This document shows, piece by piece, positions 26,413-35,924 of a stretch of 64,000 bases of DNA. The stretch's first letter is position 1; each line of letters opens with the position of its first letter. A model generated the notes under the pieces. It was not told the origin of the DNA. It ran no database searches and saw nothing but the letters and a program-made list of their open reading frames with translations. This stretch comes from Terasakiispira papahanaumokuakeensis (GTDB lineage Bacteria > Pseudomonadota > Gammaproteobacteria > Pseudomonadales > Halomonadaceae), in the NCBI RefSeq assembly GCF_001709345.1, contig NZ_MDTQ01000001.1, forward strand, positions 1,034,742 to 1,098,741, written 5' to 3'. Both the position numbers and the translations under genes were made by a program.

Positions 26413-27840
26413 TCAGACGTCGAGAATTTTCATGGTGTCTGTGCCGCCTACGACATAATCATAATCACCATGGGTGAGGATCACGCGAGTACCTGCGTGA
26501 AGCAGATCATGTGATCTCACGGCGGCAATGGCTTCGTTGATGGCTTGGTCTCGTGGATGATCCGTCAGGTCAAATAAGACCGGGGTGACACCACGGTACA
26601 AGGCGACTCGCCGCGCGACTCTCGGGTGGCGGGTGCAGGCCACGATAGGCAGCCCTGAGCGGATACGTGACATCAAGCGAGGGGTATTACCGCTTTCGGT
26701 CAGGCTGATGATGGCTTCCACCCCTTCCAAATGATTAGCGGCATACATGGCCGACATGGCAATCGCCATATCAGTGGTTGCCATGGATTCATGGATCCGG
26801 TGGTTTGATTGACGAATCGAAGGCTGATTCTCGGCCCCTAGACAGAGCCGGTTCATGGCTTCGACGGTTTCAACCGGGTAGCGGCCGACAGCGGTTTCCG
26901 CTGACAGCATAACCGCATCGGTGCCATCCAGCACCGCATTGGCCACATCGAAGACTTCCGCCCGCGTGGGGAGCGGGTTTTCGATCATGGATTCCATCAT
27001 TTGAGTGGCTGTGATTACGGCCTTGTTCAAAGCGCGTGCACGCTGGATTAAGCGCTTTTGTACTCCAATCAAGGCGGCATCGCCAATTTCTACGCCAAGA
27101 TCACCGCGAGCGACCATGACACCGTCGCTGGCCTTAATGATGGCATCCATGGTCTCAGGCTCAATGGCCTCAGCACGTTCAATTTTGGCGACCAATCCAA
27201 TATGCTGGCCAGCTTCACCCAGTAATTGACGAGCTTCTTTCATGTCTTCTGCTGAACGCGGGAAAGACACGGCTAAATAATCAACGTCCAGCTGTAAGGC
27301 GGTTTTGATGTCGGCACGGTCTTTATCGGTTAAGGCGTCGGCCGACAAGCCTCCACCGAGTTTGTTGATTCCTTTGTTATTGGAGAGCTTGCCGCCTTGA
27401 ACCACCCGGCAGATCACTTTTAGGCCTTCGACGGCGTCGACTTCCATGGTGATGCGGCCGTCATCCAGTAATAAGGTATCGCCTGCGATGACATCATGGG
27501 GCAGGTTTTTGTAATCGATACCGACACCACTGGCATCGCCACTTTGACCATCGCGCTCGGCATCCAGGACAAAACGTTCGCCTGTTTTAATCTGCACACT
27601 GCCTTCGGCAAATCGGGCAATACGAATTTTGGGGCCCTGCAGGTCACCTAGAATAGCGACATGGGCACCCAATGTCTGGCTGATGCGACGCACACGCTCG
27701 GCCCGGGCGGCGTGATCTTCCACGCTGCCGTGAGAAAAATTGAGCCGTACTAAATTAACGCCTGCCTGTATTAAGCGTGTTAATACTGCGTCGTCATCGC
27801 ATGCGGGGCCTAGGGTCGCGACGATTTTGGTTCTTCGCAT
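26413..27840 (-). CDS. pyk: Pyruvate kinase
   Basis: 475 residues. [38 protein letters not shown] (catalytic Lys), [13 protein letters not shown] and [37 protein letters not shown] are the full set of family signatures. It makes pyruvate and ATP from phosphoenolpyruvate. The C-terminal allosteric domain is shorter than average but intact. It stands alone on the minus strand; AGGAG lies before the ATG. Confidence 0.96.
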   Translation of the reverse strand: MRRTKIVATLGPACDDDAVLTRLIQAGVNLVRLNFSHGSVEDHAARAERVRRISQTLGAHVAILGDLQGPKIRIARFAEGSVQIKTGERFVLDAERDGQSGDASGVGIDYKNLPHDVIAGDTLLLDDGRITMEVDAVEGLKVICRVVQGGKLSNNKGINKLGGGLSADALTDKDRADIKTALQLDVDYLAVSFPRSAEDMKEARQLLGEAGQHIGLVAKIERAEAIEPETMDAIIKASDGVMVARGDLGVEIGDAALIGVQKRLIQRARALNKAVITATQMMESMIENPLPTRAEVFDVANAVLDGTDAVMLSAETAVGRYPVETVEAMNRLCLGAENQPSIRQSNHRIHESMATTDMAIAMSAMYAANHLEGVEAIISLTESGNTPRLMSRIRSGLPIVACTRHPRVARRVALYRGVTPVLFDLTDHPRDQAINEAIAAVRSHDLLHAGTRVILTHGDYDYVVGGTDTMKILDV

Positions 27841-27984
27841 CTTGATTCATCTCCTTCAGGGTCTGCTGCTATATTACGCTCCGTATATGACAGTGACTAG
27901 ACATCTACACCATCGCTTAGGCCTTAAATAATTCATAAACTTCAATGGGATGATTGAACTTATCTTGTGCGTCCCCCATTGTTA

Positions 27985-28005
27985 AGCCCGTCAGCGGGCT
28001 GTTTT
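27985..28005 (+). terminator. Possible short hairpin terminator between pyk and topA
   Basis: AGCCCG-TCAG-CGGGCT followed by GTTTTG. The 333-bp gap between the pyk start and the small ORF at 28174 shows no other clear feature. No upstream + strand gene is close, so the role is uncertain. Confidence 0.3.
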
Positions 28006-28173
28006 GATCCTGGTGGCTTGAAGGCGTGATGGGTGGGATGTATTGACCGCACACTCATGGGTTCGCAAATGACCCTTTTTTAATGCTAAGGCTTGACAGC
28101 GTTGACCTGTATAAGCACGACTATAAAAGGAAGACAACATTTCGAGGCTGGAAGTTGTAGAAGGGGTGGGGTA

Positions 28174-28302
28174 GTGTATGCGCCCTTCTTGTCGGGTTCG
28201 CTTTGGATGCTTTTGATTGCACTGCCTTTGATTGCATCGCTTCGGATTGGTCTATGGTTGTTGGATACGTTGAGTCCGAATGATCAATTGGGCGTTGAAT
28301 AA
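28174..28302 (+). CDS. Possible 42-residue single-pass membrane protein
   Basis: GTG at 28174 follows a good AAGGGGTGGGG. The peptide has one hydrophobic helix (LWMLLIALPLIASLRIGLWLL) and an acidic tail (DTLSPNDQLGVE). The frame is open further upstream but without a better start. Part of the coding sequence is itself a 15-16 bp duplication (CTTTTGATTGCA...). No homologue is known to me. It could be a genuine small leader gene before topA or chance. Confidence 0.35.
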   Translation: MYAPFLSGSLWMLLIALPLIASLRIGLWLLDTLSPNDQLGVE

Positions 28303-28317
28303 TCGACATTGATATTT

Positions 28318-28347
28318 TTTACCCATGTTTTGATGCGCGCGTATTAA
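28318..28347 (+). promoter_or_regulatory. Candidate topA promoter
   Basis: TTTACC and TATTAA are separated by 18 bp and end 38 bp before the topA start. Both boxes match the sigma-70 consensus moderately. Confidence 0.3.
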
Positions 28348-28384
28348 TTACACGTTTTTGACGACTGAATAGGGTTTTATCGGT

Positions 28385-30988
28385 ATGGGAAAGTCACTGG
28401 TTATCGTTGAGTCACCCGCTAAGGCCAAGACGATCAACAAATATCTGGGCAGCCAATATGTGGTGAAGTCCAGTGTCGGCCACATCCGTGACTTACCGGT
28501 GAGTGGTTCGGGCAAGTCCCGTGCTGATGGTCGTCGTAAGCCCGGCACCAAACTGACGCCAGAAGAAAAGAAGCAAAGAGCACATGAGCAGCTGATTGCC
28601 CGTATGGGGGTGGATCCCGAGCATGGCTGGGAAGCGCATTATGAAATCCTGCCGGGCAAGGAAAAGGTGGTGGCTGAGCTGAAAAAGCTGGCTAAGGAAG
28701 CTGACACTATTTATCTCGCGACCGATTTGGACCGCGAGGGAGAGGCGATCGCTTGGCACCTGCAGGATACCATTGGCGGTGATGACAGCCGGTATCGTCG
28801 TGTGGTGTTTAACGAAATTACCAAAAAAGCGATCACCGAAGCGTTTAAGGATCCGGGCCAATTGTCCATGAACCGGGTTCAGGCGCAGCAGGCCCGTCGC
28901 TTTTTAGACCGTGTTGTGGGTTATATGGTCTCTCCGCTGCTATGGAGCAAAGTGGCGCGTGGCTTGTCTGCCGGGCGTGTTCAATCCGTGGCTGTTCGTC
29001 TCATTGTGGAGCGTGAACGCGAAATTCGAGCCTTCATCCCGGAAGAGTTTTGGGATGTGACGGCCCACCTTAAGGCAGAGCAAATCGAACTGGCTTGCTT
29101 GGTGCACAAGGATAACGGCGAGACCTTCCGGCCACGCAACCAGGCTGAAGTCGATCAGGCGTTAGACAAGCTTTCTCCTGCGACTTATCAAGTGGCTGAT
29201 CGAGAAGATAAACCGACTCAGTCCAAGCCTTCAGCACCGTTTATTACCTCGACGTTGCAACAAGCGGCCAGTACACGTTTGGGATTCTCCGTTAAGAAAA
29301 CCATGACGTTGGCTCAGCGCTTGTATGAGGCGGGCCATATCACTTATATGCGTACGGATTCGACGAACCTGTCTGAAGAGGCGGTGACACATTGTCGAGG
29401 TTGGATCGAGCGTGAGCTTGGGGCTGATTATTTGCCTGAAGCGCCTAATGTGTATTCCAGCAAAGAAGGCGCGCAAGAAGCCCACGAAGCGATTCGCCCG
29501 TCGAATGTTGACGTCTTGGCACAAGAACTTTCCGGGGTTGAGCGTGATGCGCAACGCCTGTACGAACTTATTTGGCGGCAGTTTGTCGCCTGCCAAATGC
29601 CCCCGGCTCGATACTTGAGTACCACCTTAACGGTCTCGGCTGATCGCTATACCCTTCGTGCGAAGGGGCGAGTACTGAAGTTTGATGGTTTTACCCGGAT
29701 TTTACCGCCTACAGGTCGTAGTGCTGAAGATCAGGTGTTGCCAGACCTTCAAGTCGGAGACTCATTGTCGCTGGCTCAACTGGAACCGCGTCAGCACTTT
29801 ACTAAACCCCCGGCACGTTTTTCAGAAGCGGCTCTGGTTAAAGAGTTAGAAAAACGCGGTATTGGCCGTCCTTCGACCTACGCTGCGATCATCTCGACGA
29901 TCCAGGATCGGGGGTATGTGAAGCTAGAAAGTCGTCGTTTTTATGCCGAAAAAATGGGCGATATTGTCACTGATCGCTTGAGTGAATCGTTTAGTGATTT
30001 GATGGATTACAGTTTTACTGCTCGCATGGAAGACTCATTGGATGATGTGGCCAATGGGGAGGAAAACTGGCGGCAGTTGCTGGATCGCTTTTACGGCAGT
30101 TTTAGGCAAAAGCTGGAACAAGCTGAAGGCCCTGAGGGGATGCGGCCAAATCAACCGGTCGATACGGATATTGAATGCCCGAACTGCGGCCGTCATATGC
30201 AGATCCGTATTGCTTCAACGGGGATGTTCCTAGGCTGTTCGGGCTATGCCTTGCCACCTAAAGAGCGTTGTAAACAAACCATTAATCTGGTGCCGGCAGA
30301 CGAGTATGTGGATGCTGATGCCGATGACAACGCTGAAACGGATGCCCTGCGTGCCAAGCGTCGTTGTGGTCTTTGTGGCACGGCCATGGACAGTTTTATT
30401 ATTGATGAGCAGCGCAAGCTACACGTTTGCGGGAATAGCCCAGATTGCGATGGTTACGAGATCGAGCAGGGGCAGTTCCGCTTGAAGGGCTATGAAGGCC
30501 CGACCATCGAGTGTGATAAATGTGGCAGCGAGATGCAGCTGAAAAATGGGCGCTTTGGTAAGTATTTTGGGTGCACCAATGACAGTTGTAAGAATACGCG
30601 TAAGCTGTTGAAAAATGGTGAAGTGGCGCCGCCTAAGATGGACCCTGTGCCGATGCCTGAACTGGCATGCCAAAAAGTCGATGACCATTACATTTTGCGT
30701 GATGGCGCTTCTGGTGTATTTCTTGCGGCCAGTCAGTTCCCGAAAAACAGGGAAACGCGTCCGCCCTTGGTGAAAGAATTGAAGCCGCATCGCGAAGAAA
30801 TCGATCCTAAACATCATTACTTGCTGGATGCGCCTGAGGCTGATCCCGATGGCAATCCGACGGTAATTCGTTTCTCACGGAAAACCAAAGAGCAGTATGT
30901 TCAGGCCGAGAAAGAAGGTAAAGCGACGGGCTTTAAAGCTTTTTGGGCGGATGGCCGTTGGGATATTCAGGATAAGCGTAAATCATGA
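28385..30988 (+). CDS. topA: DNA topoisomerase I
   Basis: 867 residues, the normal full length for the gammaproteobacterial enzyme. The Toprim domain opens with [18 protein letters not shown] and has the [13 protein letters not shown] metal motif; catalytic Tyr321 lies in [13 protein letters not shown]. The C-terminus has three tetracysteine zinc fingers (CPNCGR...C, CGLCGT...C and CDKCGS...C). It relaxes negative supercoils. Its stop overlaps the next gene's ATG by 4 bp. Confidence 0.97.
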   Translation: MGKSLVIVESPAKAKTINKYLGSQYVVKSSVGHIRDLPVSGSGKSRADGRRKPGTKLTPEEKKQRAHEQLIARMGVDPEHGWEAHYEILPGKEKVVAELKKLAKEADTIYLATDLDREGEAIAWHLQDTIGGDDSRYRRVVFNEITKKAITEAFKDPGQLSMNRVQAQQARRFLDRVVGYMVSPLLWSKVARGLSAGRVQSVAVRLIVEREREIRAFIPEEFWDVTAHLKAEQIELACLVHKDNGETFRPRNQAEVDQALDKLSPATYQVADREDKPTQSKPSAPFITSTLQQAASTRLGFSVKKTMTLAQRLYEAGHITYMRTDSTNLSEEAVTHCRGWIERELGADYLPEAPNVYSSKEGAQEAHEAIRPSNVDVLAQELSGVERDAQRLYELIWRQFVACQMPPARYLSTTLTVSADRYTLRAKGRVLKFDGFTRILPPTGRSAEDQVLPDLQVGDSLSLAQLEPRQHFTKPPARFSEAALVKELEKRGIGRPSTYAAIISTIQDRGYVKLESRRFYAEKMGDIVTDRLSESFSDLMDYSFTARMEDSLDDVANGEENWRQLLDRFYGSFRQKLEQAEGPEGMRPNQPVDTDIECPNCGRHMQIRIASTGMFLGCSGYALPPKERCKQTINLVPADEYVDADADDNAETDALRAKRRCGLCGTAMDSFIIDEQRKLHVCGNSPDCDGYEIEQGQFRLKGYEGPTIECDKCGSEMQLKNGRFGKYFGCTNDSCKNTRKLLKNGEVAPPKMDPVPMPELACQKVDDHYILRDGASGVFLAASQFPKNRETRPPLVKELKPHREEIDPKHHYLLDAPEADPDGNPTVIRFSRKTKEQYVQAEKEGKATGFKAFWADGRWDIQDKRKS

Positions 30989-31533
30989 TTCAGGCTCAAC
31001 GTTCGCGGGTGAATCAAAAGCTGTATCACGCACGCTTGTTGCTTGATCAGGCGGATCAAAATGCTGATCCACTGGTGGCGCCGGCTTGGCAACAAGCGTG
31101 TGTGGACAGTGCCTGCTGGGCGTTAGAGCAGGTTCGTGTGGCGATGTTGCGTGAGTTGGCGGCACTGTATCGTTTGGATGTCGCGCGTGCTGATGATTTG
31201 GATGAATTAGTCCGTTTGGCAGCTCAGCGCGATCAGCACTTACCTGAAGTGGCGCTTTGGCGTGAAGCTCAGCAGCCTGAAGGGGTTTGGGGACGCTTGT
31301 CGCGACAGCTTGCTCAATTGCAGGCTGTCCCCGTAGGAGAGGGCAAAGCGCTGGGTGATTGGATGCCGGAGGCCGCTTCGTCTTCCTCTTTTTCTTCTCT
31401 TGGTGAGTCAACCGGGGCTGAGAATTTGTTACCTTTGACTCAGATTGATGATCCAGTCACAGGAATGCGCCAGTTGCTTCAGGACATAAAAAGTTTTATC
31501 GATCAATTACGTGCGTTCCAGTGGGAAGATTAA
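30985..31533 (+). CDS. DUF6586-type protein downstream of topA
   Basis: 182 residues, start overlapping the topA stop (ATGA). It is helical and Leu/Ala/Gln-rich, opening [11 protein letters not shown], then [30 protein letters not shown]; no catalytic motif is visible. It occupies the place of P. aeruginosa PA3010, beside topA and lexA, and reads like the DUF6586 family found there. The C-terminal third contains a Ser-rich linker ([12 protein letters not shown]). Function unknown. Confidence 0.75.
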   Translation: MIQAQRSRVNQKLYHARLLLDQADQNADPLVAPAWQQACVDSACWALEQVRVAMLRELAALYRLDVARADDLDELVRLAAQRDQHLPEVALWREAQQPEGVWGRLSRQLAQLQAVPVGEGKALGDWMPEAASSSSFSSLGESTGAENLLPLTQIDDPVTGMRQLLQDIKSFIDQLRAFQWED

Positions 31534-31569
31534 TAGAGCACTGAACGTCAGAATGCAGGGGCGATTGAC

Positions 31570-31597
31570 TTGCAGTGTGGCGTTATTGCTCTAGAAT
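31570..31597 (+). promoter_or_regulatory. Candidate sigma-70 promoter
   Basis: TTGCAG, 16 bp, TAGAAT. It lies where the longest version of the next reading frame would begin, which favours the shorter start at 31660 for that gene. Confidence 0.4.
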
Positions 31598-31659
31598 GTC
31601 GCGCCTGGCCTATGAGGGCCTTCTCATTTCTCTCGACTTTGCCCACTCTGAGGTGCGAC

Positions 31660-31962
31660 TTGTCTAAAGACGCGCAAGATCTCCCTTTGCTGGATGATCA
31701 GCTATTTGAAATTATCGAAGTTTCTGATCAAGAAGTTGTTCTGCAAACGGCTGATGATGCAGACGAACCCTTAGTTCGGATTAGTTTCTCTTCGGGCGCC
31801 CAACGTCTATGGCGTCAAGACCCTTTCAAGGTCGCGCTTGAAATGTTGGATACCGCGATGCAACGAGGTGAGATGTGGGGGCCGGGGGAAGCGCCCTGGC
31901 TACAGGGGGAGACTGAGGAAGATCTCAGTGCTAAGCGAGAGGCGCCGCCAATATTGCATTGA
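31660..31962 (+). CDS. Small conserved hypothetical protein (PA3009 position)
   Basis: 100 residues from a TTG at 31660 with GAGG 6 bp upstream; upstream in-frame codons overlap a promoter-like sequence. It reads SKDAQDLPLLDDQLFEIIEVSDQEVVLQTADDADEPLVRISFSSGAQ, an acidic beta-rich protein with no recognised catalytic motif. Its place between the DUF6586 gene and lexA is that of P. aeruginosa PA3009. Function unknown; the exact start is uncertain (ATG 31612 is possible). Confidence 0.65.
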   Translation: MSKDAQDLPLLDDQLFEIIEVSDQEVVLQTADDADEPLVRISFSSGAQRLWRQDPFKVALEMLDTAMQRGEMWGPGEAPWLQGETEEDLSAKREAPPILH

Positions 31963-32089
31963 GCCGATATGCAAAGGGGTGTCCACCTCGGCTCGATGTT
32001 ATCGATGATCAGTCCGATAGGCCTTCATGTGCTGGCTGATGATATCGGGGTCTCTTGATCGGGCCGAAGTGGGTGTGATCCGCTGCTTT

Positions 32090-32119
32090 TTACCAACTTA
32101 CCAACTTACCAACTTACCA
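32090..32119. repeat. 8-bp tandem repeat, nearly four copies
   Basis: TTACCAAC at 32090, 32098 and 32106, plus TTACCA at 32114. It lies in the 237-bp gap between the small gene at 31660 and lexA, where Pseudomonas has sulA. No sulA is visible. Confidence 0.92.
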
Positions 32120-32199
32120 CGCCGATGCTGGCTCACTCAGCGGGCTGTTGCACCCAGCTTATCGCTTTTGACGTGATGTATGACGCTAGGTTAAGTGGC

Positions 32200-32811
32200 T
32201 CAATGGGTATTGCCTAGCCCATTGCGCAGCACGCCAACCGCTAGCCCTTCAATCGCGAGTGATTCGCTACTCAGATCCACTTTGATCGGTTCAAACTCAT
32301 CATTTTCGGGTAGCAGCCACGCAGTGTCTCCTTCGACTTGTAAACGCTTGACGGTGACTTCATCGTTGACTCGGGCGACAACCACTTGGCCATTTTTGGC
32401 TTCTTGTGTGCGATGAACAGCCAATAAATCGCCATCTAGAATGCCGATTTTTTCCATACTGCGCCCTTTAACTTTGAGCAGATAGTCGGCTTCTGGGTTG
32501 AACATTTCGGCCTCTATTTTGATATGCCGATCAATATGTTCTTGAGCCAATAAAGGGCTCCCCGCTGCAACCTGGCCAATCACCGGGAGCCCCGCATTTA
32601 CTTGGGCGGGAAGACGAATGCCCCGTGAGGTTCCTGGTAGCATTTCAATGGCCCCTTTACGTGCTAATGCGCGTAAATGCTCTTCTGCCGCATTGGCTGA
32701 GCGAAACCCCAGGGCTCGGGCTATTTCGGCTCGAGTCGGCGGGCAGCCATTGTCCTGCATGAACTGTTGTACGAAGCTAAACACTTCTTGTTGCCGTGCC
32801 GTGAGTTTTTG
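32200..32811 (-). CDS. lexA: LexA repressor, SOS master regulator
   Basis: 203 residues from ATG 32811; upstream in-frame codons to 32871 do not match the family. The winged [23 protein letters not shown] is canonical. The autoproteolysis set is at the E. coli positions: Ala84-Gly85 cleavage pair (QVAAGSP), Ser119 (GRSM) and Lys156 (VKRL). It represses DNA-repair genes until RecA-stimulated self-cleavage. A LexA box lies upstream at 32983-32998. In Pseudomonas sulA is next to lexA; here it is absent. Confidence 0.96.
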   Translation of the reverse strand, partial: QKLTARQQEVFSFVQQFMQDNGCPPTRAEIARALGFRSANAAEEHLRALARKGAIEMLPGTSRGIRLPAQVNAGLPVIGQVAAGSPLLAQEHIDRHIKIEAEMFNPEADYLLKVKGRSMEKIGILDGDLLAVHRTQEAKNGQVVVARVNDEVTVKRLQVEGDTAWLLPENDEFEPIKVDLSSESLAIEGLAVGVLRNGLGNTH

Positions 32812-32982
32812 CATGAGGTCGTTTCCGGCTGAGTGATGGCTTAAGGCTATTGCAAATAGATATTGATCCACGGGGCATTGGCAATCTAAGGCGGCAATAC
32901 AAAACGGTCATTGCCAAAAGGCCACGTGAAACGCTATCGGGTATTTGCCTTGATGTTTATCCAGTCGTGTTTTTATATCCAA

Positions 32983-32998
32983 CTGTAAGGAATAACAG
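32983..32998. promoter_or_regulatory. LexA (SOS) box
   Basis: CTGT-AAGGAATA-ACAG is an exact CTGT-N8-ACAG match. On the minus strand it abuts a promoter-like TTGGAT-N17-TAAACA reading toward lexA, implying a leader of roughly 140 bp and autoregulation. Confidence 0.7.
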
Positions 32999-33262
32999 CA
33001 TTCTAGCGATATCTTGCTTGGCCCACAATGTTGATGATGACTCAATGATCTTCTTCTCGAATCTTGAGATCTTTTAGACCCTCAAGCCCTTTCGATCCTT
33101 AAATCCTGTCAGGGTTTAAACCTTATAGCGCCTTGAAACCCTTGACCATCACTGTAAAGGGATTACTCTAGCGCACGATGAGCTTAAGGCCTGCCATTGT
33201 TGAGTGATCGCCTCTAGATGCCTGAAGAAGCATCGTTGAATGAGCTTGGTTGTTATATCACC

Positions 33263-33308
33263 ATCGTGTTAGTACGGATCGTGATTAGTCCGGATCGTGT
33301 TAGTACGG
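33263..33308. repeat. Three 15-16-bp tandem units before psrA
   Basis: Units near ATCGTGTTAGTACGG at 33263 (one base short at the start), 33278 and 33294. Confidence 0.85.
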
Positions 33309-33368
33309 TAGGAATAAAGCCCTCTTGATTCGGGTGCTTGACGCTTGCTTGAGCCCTGATTATTGTTT

Positions 33369-33382
33369 GAAACATTCGTTTA
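33369..33382. promoter_or_regulatory. PsrA operator
   Basis: GAAAC-ATTC-GTTTA fits the known PsrA motif (G/C)AAAC-N2-4-GTTT(G/C). It lies 14 bp before the psrA start codon, as expected for autorepression. Confidence 0.65.
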
Positions 33383-33395
33383 ACTGGGGGCTGAC

Positions 33396-34052
33396 ATGGC
33401 GCAATCAGATACTGTGACGCGAATTCTCGATACTGCTGAAGCTTTGTTTGCAGAGCGAGGGTTTGCTGAGACTTCTCTTCGAACAATTACCGGTAAGGCC
33501 AGAGTCAATTTGGCCGCCGTGAACTATCATTTTGGCTCCAAGAAAGCCCTTATTCAGGCCGTTTTTGCCCGATACCTTGATCCCTTTTGTGCGCACTTTA
33601 ATGCCGCTTTGGATGAGTTAGAAACTCAGCAACAAGCCCCAGATTTGGAAACCTTGCTGACGACATTGGCGAAAACCACGTTAAGTGTTCCGGCCAGTAA
33701 AGGCAGCTTGTCCGTATTTATGCGTCTGTTGGGGTTGGCGTATACCCAGGCGCAGGGGCATATGCGGCGTTATCTACAAGATCATTATGGCGATACCTTT
33801 GTGCGCTTTGTGCATCTATTCCGTGAAGCGACACAAGAGCTTCCGGAGGCGGAACGTTTTTGGCGCATGCATTTCATGTTGGGATCAGTTGTATTCACGA
33901 TGTCATCTTTGGATGCTTTAAAAGATATGGCCGCAGCGGATCTCAATGAGAAAACACGGGTTCAGGATATTGTGCAGCGTCTGGTGCCCTTTTTGGCTGA
34001 AGGTATGCGTGCTGACCCAGTGGATACAGCGCTTTTTACGGCAGATGCATAA
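33396..34052 (+). CDS. psrA: TetR-family regulator PsrA
   Basis: 218 residues. The sequence MAQSDTVTRILDTAEALFAERGFAETSLRTITGKARVNLAAVNYHFGSKKALIQAVF is, from memory, close to P. aeruginosa PsrA throughout, including FMRLLGLAYTQAQGHMRRYL and RMHFMLG in the ligand domain. PsrA senses long-chain fatty acids or acyl-CoA and controls beta-oxidation and, in Pseudomonas, rpoS. It keeps its position next to lexA and upstream of nagZ. Its stop overlaps the next gene's start by one base. Confidence 0.9.
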   Translation: MAQSDTVTRILDTAEALFAERGFAETSLRTITGKARVNLAAVNYHFGSKKALIQAVFARYLDPFCAHFNAALDELETQQQAPDLETLLTTLAKTTLSVPASKGSLSVFMRLLGLAYTQAQGHMRRYLQDHYGDTFVRFVHLFREATQELPEAERFWRMHFMLGSVVFTMSSLDALKDMAAADLNEKTRVQDIVQRLVPFLAEGMRADPVDTALFTADA

Positions 34053-34585
34053 TGTGCCCATCGGTTGTTTTAATTGAAAATCGGACTTGGCTGAAAGTCG
34101 ATGCTCAGCATCAGCAACTGGTGATCATGAACGGAAGGCAGCCGGGCGATGTCTATCCTATATCCACTGGCCTGGCGGGATGTGGTCAGCAAGAAGGGAG
34201 TGGGGCAACCCCTTTAGGGTGGCACTATATTCGAGCTTGTATCGGTCATGGTGATGATCCTTATACGGTTTTCAAAGGTCGGCGCCCAACCGGAGAATAC
34301 TGGTCGCCTGCGCTCAGTGCCCAAGCGCCTGACCGAGACTGGATCTTGGGTCGTATTCTTTGGCTCTGTGGATTAGAGCCTGGCGTGAACCGGGGTGGGC
34401 ATGTCGACAGTCAGCGACGATTTATTTATATCCACGGAACCCCTGATGATCAACCTATGGGGCAGCCTTTGTCTCACGGGTGTATTCGTATGCGGGTGCA
34501 TGATGTGGTGCGCCTGTTTGACCAAGTGTCCGTGTCGACTCCGGTATTGATACATGATGAGGCGCCATCATTTCTATTGAAATGA
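34052..34585 (+). CDS. L,D-transpeptidase (YkuD domain)
   Basis: 177 residues, start overlapping the psrA stop (TAATG). The catalytic motif is complete: His128 in IHGTP, then SHGCIRM with His142 and Cys144. There is no signal peptide or LysM domain in the predicted product, unlike Erf/Ycf-type enzymes. This matches the short YkuD proteins found beside psrA/nagZ in pseudomonads and relatives. Expected to form or cleave meso-DAP crosslinks in peptidoglycan. How it would reach the periplasm without a signal is unclear. Confidence 0.85.
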   Translation: MCPSVVLIENRTWLKVDAQHQQLVIMNGRQPGDVYPISTGLAGCGQQEGSGATPLGWHYIRACIGHGDDPYTVFKGRRPTGEYWSPALSAQAPDRDWILGRILWLCGLEPGVNRGGHVDSQRRFIYIHGTPDDQPMGQPLSHGCIRMRVHDVVRLFDQVSVSTPVLIHDEAPSFLLK

Positions 34586-34725
34586 ATCGCACCGCTGTCA
34601 ATGCTTGAGCTTATTAGCGTTTCGTTTGTTTTGTTGTCATTTATAGGGGCTTTTGGCTGTTAGTGATGTGGGCTGAGAGCGCTTGAGTCTATTGATTTAA
34701 GGGTAGTCATCTAAGGGGCATTATC

Positions 34726-35778
34726 ATGCAAGCGGGTCCTTTAATGCTGGATCTTGAGGGTCCACGTCTTCTTCCCCATGAAGCTCAATGGGTGCAGCAA
34801 CCTGAAGTGGGGGGCGTGATTCTTTTTGCGCGTAATATTGAAACCGCCGTCCAAGTGAAGGCGTTGGCTGCCGAGTTGAAACGATTAAGACCTGAACTGC
34901 TGTTAGCTGTTGATCAGGAAGGGGGGCGTGTTCAGCGCCTGCGTGAGGGGTTTACACCCTTGCCGCCGATGGCTCTTTTGGGTGAGCTTTATCAGCAGCA
35001 TCCATTGCTGGCGATGGCATCAGCGCAATGGTTGGGCGCTTTAATGGCGGCTGAAGTACGCCAAGTAGGGTTGGATTTTAGCTTTGCACCGGTGCTGGAT
35101 GTTGCTTATGGCCAGAGCCAAGTGATTGGTGATCGTGCTTTTGCTTCTGAACCGGATCAGGTGGTTACGTTGGCAGGGGCGTTTATCGACGGGATGCAAT
35201 CTCTCGGTATGGCGGCAACAGGGAAACACTTTCCTGGTCATGGTCATGTGGCCGGTGATTCTCATCTCGAATTACCCATTGATCAGCGGTCTTTGGCGGA
35301 GATTGAGCAGACTTGTTTGCGGCCTTTTCAGGCCTTAGCGCCTCGTCTCCAAGGGGTTATGCCAGCCCATGTGGTTTATGCGCAGGTTGATGATCAGCCC
35401 GCTGGATTTTCTCGATATTGGTTGGACCGGCTAAGACAGTCATTGGGCTTTACCGGTACGATCTTCAGCGATGATCTTGGCATGGCGGGCGCGGCTATGG
35501 CGGGTGATTTTGCCGCCCGGGCCGAACAAGCGCTGACGGCGGGTTGCGATATGGTGCTGGTGTGTAACGACCCTGGCGGTGCTGAGCAGGTATTGGCCTA
35601 TTTGCGTCAGCAGCAGGATGGTCAACGCACTTTATCTTCTTTGTCGGCTTTATTAGGACGTGAAGAGGTGAACGCCCAAGCGTGGCTTCAGAGCCCTAAG
35701 GGTGAGACCGCTGTGAAAGTGGCTCAAGCGGTTGCGCAGCAGGATATCGATGCCTTAGAAGCCTTATATACCGAATAA
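34726..35778 (+). CDS. nagZ: Beta-N-acetylhexosaminidase
   Basis: 350 residues, cytoplasmic glycoside hydrolase family 3 (no signal). GGVILFARN, DQEGGRVQRL, KHFPGHGHVAGDSHLELP (about 167-184, with the family Asp/His catalytic loop) and FSDDLGMAGAA (nucleophile Asp) are all present. It removes GlcNAc from 1,6-anhydroMurNAc peptides during cell-wall recycling. This fits with the neighbouring L,D-transpeptidase. Confidence 0.94.
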   Translation: MQAGPLMLDLEGPRLLPHEAQWVQQPEVGGVILFARNIETAVQVKALAAELKRLRPELLLAVDQEGGRVQRLREGFTPLPPMALLGELYQQHPLLAMASAQWLGALMAAEVRQVGLDFSFAPVLDVAYGQSQVIGDRAFASEPDQVVTLAGAFIDGMQSLGMAATGKHFPGHGHVAGDSHLELPIDQRSLAEIEQTCLRPFQALAPRLQGVMPAHVVYAQVDDQPAGFSRYWLDRLRQSLGFTGTIFSDDLGMAGAAMAGDFAARAEQALTAGCDMVLVCNDPGGAEQVLAYLRQQQDGQRTLSSLSALLGREEVNAQAWLQSPKGETAVKVAQAVAQQDIDALEALYTE

Positions 35779-35872
35779 ACGGGTATACCGAATAACATGC
35801 TGTGCCCTTGTAAGTCTATTGAGCTATGTGTTGACGAGCATGTGCCGACGAATACGTGCCGACGAACATGTG
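35762..35872. repeat. Duplications around the nagZ stop and before mscS
   Basis: ATACCGAATAA occurs at the nagZ stop and again 17 bp later. GTGCCGACGAA occurs twice, 14 bp apart, near 35842-35870. Confidence 0.75.
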
Positions 35873-35924
35873 GCGGTGAACTCATGGCTTGGCCTTATGA
35901 GGCGTTAGCAATGAAGGAGTGGTT

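Noticed and set aside
28108-28130. CTGTATAAGCACGACT, considered as a second LexA box near topA
   Set aside because: The second half does not reach ACAG, so it fails the CTGT-N8-ACAG rule.
32850-33077. 75-aa open frame between lexA and psrA
   Set aside because: No ribosome binding site and no recognisable features; it spans the LexA box and the lexA promoter.
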